NCBI GenBank assembly: GCA_025201845.1 | Contig: MU604021.1 | Location: 1-11,597 of the forward strand | Reading direction: 5' to 3' | Length of the DNA stretch: 11,597 nucleotides | DNA from: Martensiomyces pterosporus | Lineage: Eukaryota > Kickxellomycota > Kickxellomycetes > Kickxellales > Kickxellaceae | Part shown: positions 8,238-11,597 of the stretch, one piece after another | Layout of the letters: each line of letters begins with the position of its first letter | How positions within the stretch are numbered: position 1 is the first letter of the stretch | Notes under the pieces: generated by a model | The model's input: only the letters and a program-made list of their open reading frames with translations | Told to the model about the DNA's origin: nothing | The model's database searches: none | Position numbers and translations under genes: made by a program

Positions 8238-8589
8238 ATTTTAGATGCGCTGAGTGGTGGTGAAGAGGGGATGGCTGGTGCTTTGCGGGTCTGTGGATAT
8301 TACTTGCTTAGAACTTGCTGTGCGTGATTTTGAATGTGGAGATATGGGGTGCTCACGTTTCAGGTGGATCTTTGTGCCTCTGCATGAAGGAAAAGGAGTG
8401 TGAGCTGCTAAGCCACCGCTGCAGAAGAATACAAGCGTCGAGCTTTGGAACATAAAGACCTGCCTATTTAAGGAGCTGCTTGGAAAGAGTCCGCCCAATA
8501 ACGCAGCTCTGTTCACTGACTCTCTTTTCTTTTCTCTCTGCTGTCGCTTTTTTTCTTCTTGTTCGGCAGCTTTACGTTGATAATAGAAA
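8238..8589. promoter_or_regulatory. Bidirectional promoter of ELP6 and the RNase H1-like gene
   Basis: The 352 bp between two divergent start codons contain TATTTAAG at 8465-8472, oriented for the plus-strand gene, and a CCAAT box at 8495-8499. A pyrimidine-rich stretch at about 8518-8566 ends in GGCAG at 8569, 20 bases before the RNase H1-like ATG, and resembles a splice acceptor. A 5' UTR intron is possible, but no clear donor was identified. No coding sequence is supported here. Confidence 0.5.
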
Positions 8590-9330
8590 ATGGGCAAAGC
8601 CTACTATGTGGTCAAGGTCGGCCGCAACCCTGGTCTCTACCTGACCTACGGAGCGGCACAGAGGCAGCTCATAAGACACCCGGGCGGACTTTTGAAGGGG
8701 TTCAACACCATCGAAGACGCCGAGGCATACATGGGCATTGGCGACGATGTCTACATCGAGAAATACGAACTCAGCCCGGCAAATGGCCCGGAATGCTCGA
8801 ACACCCTGAGCATCTACACTGATGGCGTGTGCAAGGGCAACGGACGTCCCGAGGCAGTAGCAGGGGTTGGAGTGTACTTTAGCCACGGGGATAGCCGCAA
8901 TGTATCCGAGCTACTGCCTGGTCCACGTCAGACAAACCAGCGCGCCGACCTAACCGCCGTGCTGAAGGCTATCCAGATTGTCAGCAGCCAGCCGCAAAGG
9001 TCCAATAGCTTGGTCAGAAGGCCAATCAGGATCTTCACCAAGTCAAAGTATGTCATTTACTGCTTGACCAGTGGGTGGAGGAGGTGGATGAAGAATGGGT
9101 GGATGACAGCCATGGGAAATGGTGTCAAGAACAGGGACTTGATTGAAGAGATCCTCGAGGAAATCAGGATCCACGCATTGAATGTCAGGCTTGACCATAT
9201 CAATAAGAGCGCTGGTAATATGTCGCTGGCCAGAGCGAATCAGCTGGCTAACTGTGCGATTGTGGAGAGAGACAACCAGGAAATCGACGAGCTATCAAGC
9301 AGGCTTGGGTATTTTACTTTCAACGTTTAG
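8590..9330 (+). CDS. RNase H1-like protein with a degenerate active site (probable pseudoenzyme)
   Basis: Single-exon gene of 246 residues with AAAATGG at the start. Residues 3-48 are the N-terminal hybrid-binding domain of RNase H1 (YYVVKVGRNPGLYLTY, then FNTIEDAEAY). Residues 72-225 align with the RNase H1 catalytic domain: SIYTDGVCKGNG, LLPGPRQTNQRADLTAVL, the substrate-handling segment GWRRWMKNGW (162-171), then HINKSAGNM. RNase H1 cleaves RNA in RNA-DNA hybrids using four carboxylates plus a flexible-loop His. Here the first Asp is kept (D78), Glu is Asp (D120), the third is Lys (K151), His is Ser (S207) and the last Asp is Asn (N217). Cleavage is therefore unlikely, while hybrid or duplex binding may persist. 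In the binding domain the human Trp43 position is Tyr and the Phe58-Lys59-Lys60 positions read Leu-Lys-Gly. There is no mitochondrial presequence before the binding domain. The frame is clean, arguing against recent pseudogenisation. Confidence 0.9.
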   Translation: MGKAYYVVKVGRNPGLYLTYGAAQRQLIRHPGGLLKGFNTIEDAEAYMGIGDDVYIEKYELSPANGPECSNTLSIYTDGVCKGNGRPEAVAGVGVYFSHGDSRNVSELLPGPRQTNQRADLTAVLKAIQIVSSQPQRSNSLVRRPIRIFTKSKYVIYCLTSGWRRWMKNGWMTAMGNGVKNRDLIEEILEEIRIHALNVRLDHINKSAGNMSLARANQLANCAIVERDNQEIDELSSRLGYFTFNV

Positions 9331-9394
9331 GCTGTCTCTACTTTATATTTATTCATCATGCCGTTGTTTCTCGCCAATACAACTGACAGCCGGT

Positions 9395-9829
9395 TTATTG
9401 ATTGCGCATAGTCAGGCTTTGAGGCTGCCTGGCTTCCGATGAGTGCTCTGCACTGATGAATAATAAAGACAACAACCACTGCCAACGCTTTAACCAACAG
9501 GCTACAGTATTAAGATAAAAGGCAATGTCTGACTTGGGCCATGGATGAGAGAGTTGCTGGTGAAGGGTGGGCAGTTTGGCTGACTGTTGTGCCTCCATGG
9601 CTGCATGTTGGAGCGATTCCTCAAATGCAGCCGTGAGCGTCGGTAAGCATTTGCCCATATGGGTGACTCGGGGCAACGTCAAGGCTGGGATGCTTCCAGT
9701 ATCAATGTGTCCGTCGTCTAAGCCACCTTTGCGCTGCTCAGGGGATCGCTCAAACTGACAATCTAAGTGGTGGCATGCAAAGGAGAAATATCTATTCGAA
9801 TGCTGACAAATATCTACCCTGCAGCGGCA
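9395..9829 (-). other. Unrecognised long open frame, possible terminal exon or remnant
   Basis: One minus-strand frame is open for 144 codons between a TAG at 9830-9832 and the TAA at 9395-9397. It has no ATG until 9658; from there it would give 87 residues. A TTGTCAG at 9755-9761 could act as a splice acceptor, with the exon starting FERSPEQRKGG. The translated product is mixed-composition and hydrophilic (for example LTLPRVTHMGKCLP, then AAFEESLQHAAMEAQQSAKL) before a Trp/Leu-rich end. AATAAA on minus (9393-9398) overlaps the stop. I do not recognise the family. It could be the last exon of a small gene or part of the adjacent retroelement debris. Confidence 0.25.
9462..9467 (+). promoter_or_regulatory. 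AATAAA polyadenylation signal for the RNase H1-like gene
   Basis: A canonical hexamer on plus about 130 bases beyond the stop at 9330. It lies inside the minus-strand open frame 9395-9829, so the two features overlap tail to tail. Confidence 0.4.
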
Positions 9830-10017
9830 CTAGGGAACCAGCGTAAAGGGTGCCAACTATCTCTGTCGTTAGAGACATTATCGAACCATTGAAACATCGA
9901 ACGCATCAAACCCGTCGGACGCTGCTGCCTTCTTTACCTTGTTGTTTATCCAAAAGTTGTAGCTTTTACCTTGTTATATCAATTACCATTTAACGCTGAG
10001 CATGCCGTTGAACATTG
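9830..10017 (-). other. Interval with short interrupted coding-like frames
   Basis: On minus this stretch has short open pieces in different frames, for example GKSYNFWINNKVKKAAASDG beginning at 9970 and, further on, a frame reading TTEIVGTLYAGSLVPLQG. Stops separate them. I recognise no family. The pattern fits decayed coding sequence continuous with the dUTPase-like fragment, or a multi-exon gene whose splice sites I cannot assign. Confidence 0.2.
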
Positions 10018-10264
10018 TCACTGTGCTGGCTCCATCATGTGGGTTCCAGTAGATCCGAATCCCCGGTTCTGACGGTCTGTCGTCGATACCTGGTCCTCAT
10101 CAATCCGTTCTATTTCGGGTTCAGGTTTGGCCATCAGCATCGCTTGCACCACTCGTGTGTGTCAGTCACACGTTATCGTCGCTTGGTAGGCTGAAGCTGT
10201 TCATGAGCTTGGCCTTCAGCCCGGCCCAGTCCTCCGTTTCGTTCCGGCCGTCTTGTTGATTCAT
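10018..10264 (-). pseudogene. Broken dUTPase-like fragment (C-terminal half)
   Basis: Two consecutive minus-strand frames resemble the second half of a trimeric dUTPase, the enzyme that hydrolyses dUTP to dUMP. The first (10264-10169) reads EDWAGLKAKLMNSF, matching the beta strand after motif 3, where Y-x-G-x-(I/V)-K and a following Asn are typical. The second (10161-10021) has TRVVQAML, matching motif 4 (RxxQ), about 25 residues of spacer, and then RQNRGFGSTGTH, matching the C-terminal motif 5 (GFGSTG), with a TGA at 10018-10020 where the family normally ends. A one-base frame change and a TGA near 10166 separate the parts. The catalytic Asp region of motif 3 is not conserved, and motifs 1-2 are missing because homology stops at the inverted-repeat junction. 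dUTPase domains occur as host genes and in some retroelements; the gag-like neighbours favour the latter. Confidence 0.55.
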
Positions 10265-10572
10265 GCACTCCTCAGAACTCAATGCTACACCGGCGAACCC
10301 GCATGCAGCAACACAGATGGCGCCCAACGTGGGGGGGTCCCATCGTGGCCAGCGATGCCACCCGCAAGGTTCGATGGGGAGGATGTTCTGTCCTTCCTAT
10401 CGTCGTTCGAAAGGCATGCGGACTATCTCCGTATCTTCGGCAAGGACAGGTGCAAGAGAGCTGCCTCTTTCATGTCAGACGGGTACGCAGTAATCTTCAA
10501 AGGCCATGCGAAGAACGCAGGGGATGACTGGGACAAAGCCAAGGCGTCGTTCCTCAGTCTGTTCGAAGATAC
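10263..10572 (+). pseudogene. Retrotransposon gag-like fragment, plus-strand copy (frameshifted)
   Basis: The N-terminal part starts at ATG 10263 (MHSSELNATPANPHAATQMA) and runs into a seven-G tract at 10331-10337. It then continues in another frame from ATG 10355 as PPARFDGEDVLSFLSSFERH. Further on come residues typical of LTR-element capsid N-domains: alternating hydrophobics, FMSDGYAVIFKGHA, then DDWDKAKASFLSLFED. The corresponding run in the opposite copy has five G, so a two-base length change explains the frame break here. Coding identity ends near 10572, where the sequence enters the inverted copy. No nucleocapsid knuckle, protease or reverse transcriptase follows. It is a dead fragment, assigned to gag from pattern alone. 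Confidence 0.55.
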
Positions 10573-10749
10573 AGAGATAGTCCGCATGCCTTTCAAACGA
10601 AGATGGGAAGGATAAGACATCCTCTCCATCGAACCTTGCGGGTGGCATCGCTAGCCAAGCAGGAAAACTCTCGGAACCCCCACGTTGGGCGTCATCTGTA
10701 GTGCTGCATGCGGATTAGCCGGTGCAGGCTGGAGGTTCGAGGGGTGCAT
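10263..10749. repeat. Long imperfect inverted repeat (gag arms, about 124-bp spacer)
   Basis: The left arm 10263-10439 is the reverse complement of the right arm 10564-10749. By eye the inner about 90 bp differ at roughly nine positions, and the outer parts are somewhat more diverged with small indels. The arms share the gag-like coding sequence; the spacer 10440-10563 is represented once. A transcript across it would fold into a long hairpin. Confidence 0.85.
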
Positions 10750-10971
10750 TCGAGGGCTCCGCGTTGCTGATCTCACGCTAGGTCTAGATAAAAAGACTGT
10801 AGATTTCACTAAATGGTCATTAAATTTCAATACCTTTCTCCAAATTTGCTCCTTAAATAAACTCCTCTCTCTAGAAACCAAGGCAGGTAACGCTTTTATA
10901 TGCGGTTCCTCCCCTTTGACCGCCAGATAGATTGCCGCCGCCGCTCTCACTGGATCAATGGTCCTTATCAT
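10564..10971 (-). pseudogene. Retrotransposon gag-like fragment, minus-strand copy (broken)
   Basis: From an ATG at 10971 the minus strand is open for 106 codons. The last part (MHPSNLQPAPANPHAALQMT, from 10749) matches the plus-strand copy at 10263. It then stops at a TAG just before an ATG whose frame gives PPARFDGEDVLSF and FERHADYL. Relative to the plus copy there are about 11 extra bases before that ATG, which explains the break. The upstream 70 or so residues (10750-10971) have no counterpart in the plus copy and may be the true N terminus of the element or a leader. The copy ends abruptly at about 10564, where the inverted plus copy begins. Confidence 0.45.
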
Positions 10972-11082
10972 CCGCAAAACTGATCTGCGGGAACGATCAC
11001 GGTTTAGATCATGAATCTTCTTGTTTTGGAAGGATATTTATTATAATCCTGCAAAAAATATCAGGTGACTTTGGTTCACTGT

Positions 11083-11163
11083 GGTCAGATGGCCGAGCGG
11101 TCTAAGGCGCCACGTTAAGGCCGTGGTCTCGTAGAGGCGTGGGTTCGAATCCCACTCTGATCA
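11083..11163 (+). tRNA. tRNA-Leu (anticodon AAG)
   Basis: Class II tRNA. The acceptor stem GGTCAGA at 11083-11089 pairs with TCTGATC at 11156-11162, with one G-U pair, and the discriminator is A11163. The anticodon stem CCACG (11110-11114) pairs with CGTGG (11122-11126), and the loop TTAAGGC gives anticodon AAG at 11117-11119, which reads CUU and, after A-to-I editing, CUC. A long variable arm (11127-11138) with a CTC/GAG stem and the T stem GTGGG/CCCAC around TTCGAAT complete it. Internal A-box and B-box sequences are canonical. There is no intron. Confidence 0.96.
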
Positions 11164-11165
11164 GC

Positions 11166-11173
11166 TTTTTTTT
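11166..11173 (+). terminator. Pol III T-run terminator of tRNA-Leu
   Basis: Eight T start three bases after the tRNA 3' end, a strong RNA polymerase III terminator. Confidence 0.85.
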
Positions 11174-11441
11174 GCTTGCTCCGGTTGAGTGGCTGTGCCC
11201 TACAGAGTTGATGGCCCAGAAACTTCCTTTTTGTAAATTGTGAACCTGGAAAGTCTATTGAAGTGTGCCGCTGAGCTGGCTCTCTCCCCTTTGAAAGTCC
11301 GCCAAGGCGCAGAAGTTCTCCTGGCATAAAAGCAAGGAGGCCGCCGCAGTAGAGTAGTGGTTTCCTTGTTAGCAATAAATCTATTTACAAGTACACCCCT
11401 ACTTTCTACACGGCCACCCTGCCTCATAGTCTAACAATTCA

Positions 11442-11579
11442 ATGTGGGCATGTGCGCGGCAGCTATACAGTGCCCCTTGTGGTAGGCCATCAGGCTGTGC
11501 TTGCAAAAGCGAGTGCGCAGTCAGAGATTTCTCTCACATATCTCTTTCTGCACGAGCGCTGTGCCTCTCCTGCCAGAAG
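11442..11579 (+). CDS. Possible first exon of a gene running off the window
   Basis: An ATG at 11442 opens 46 codons that end exactly in phase 0 at CAGAAG followed by GTAAGC, the same donor hexamer used by the bZIP intron. The peptide starts MWACARQLYSAPCGRP, is rich in Arg, Ser and Cys with few acidic residues, and contains FSHISLSARAL, similar to the stretch around mitochondrial presequence cleavage sites. That could indicate a nuclear-encoded mitochondrial protein. The start context is weak (T at -3), the exon is short and nothing downstream is visible, so this remains a guess. Confidence 0.25.
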
Positions 11580-11597
11580 GTAAGCAGAGACCCTTGC

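Noticed and set aside
8241..8597. Minus-strand 118-codon frame in the ELP6/RNase H1-like promoter
   Set aside because: It begins within the RNase H1-like start, is Lys/Ser-rich from the pyrimidine tract, and has no homology; its position is promoter sequence.
9331..11082. Complete LTR retrotransposon
   Set aside because: No LTR pair, primer-binding site, protease, reverse transcriptase or integrase could be found; only gag-like and dUTPase-like fragments are supported.

Overview
The window looks like nuclear DNA of a fungus. Evidence: a fungal-type bZIP gene with a GTAAGC...CTAAC...TAG spliceosomal intron, a CTR9 subunit of the Paf1 complex, an ELP6 subunit of Elongator, two eukaryotic tRNA genes with Pol III T-run terminators, and AATAAA-type signals behind most stop codons. 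Genes are compact and mostly intronless. An early-diverging lineage (for example Kickxellomycotina) is only an impression; nothing here fixes the taxon.

Layout, left to right. tRNA-Asn(GUU) at 3-76. A short minus-strand frame carrying the C-terminal HIT zinc finger of a ZNHIT1/Vps71-like protein (137-352). A complete intronless CTR9 gene on minus (515-4321). A 1.2 kb divergent intergenic stretch with a (CTG)10 tract and the TATA-like promoter of a plus-strand bZIP gene (5509-7353, one intron of 216 nt). ELP6 on minus (7497-8237), convergent with the bZIP gene. An RNase H1-like gene on plus (8590-9330), divergent from ELP6 across a 352 bp shared promoter. From about 9395 to 10970 lies decayed sequence: a long unrecognised minus-strand open frame, a broken dUTPase-like fragment, and two retrotransposon gag-like fragments facing each other as a long inverted repeat. 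Then tRNA-Leu(AAG) at 11083-11163, and at the right edge a possible first exon cut off by the window end.

The intact genes serve gene expression: CTR9 in transcription elongation and chromatin, the HIT finger (if functional) in SWR1-type H2A.Z deposition, ELP6 in wobble-uridine tRNA modification, and a bZIP regulator. They are not an operon or a single pathway.

The most interesting item is the RNase H1-like gene. It keeps the N-terminal hybrid-binding domain and the overall RNase H fold, but three of five active-site positions are lost (Asp to Lys, His to Ser, Asp to Asn) and a fourth is Glu to Asp, in an otherwise clean 246-residue frame. This suggests a hybrid-binding pseudoenzyme. Next in interest are the inverted gag hairpin, the dUTPase-like remnant beside it, the orphan HIT finger, and a bZIP intron that is an exact multiple of three and stop-free, placed between the basic region and the zipper.
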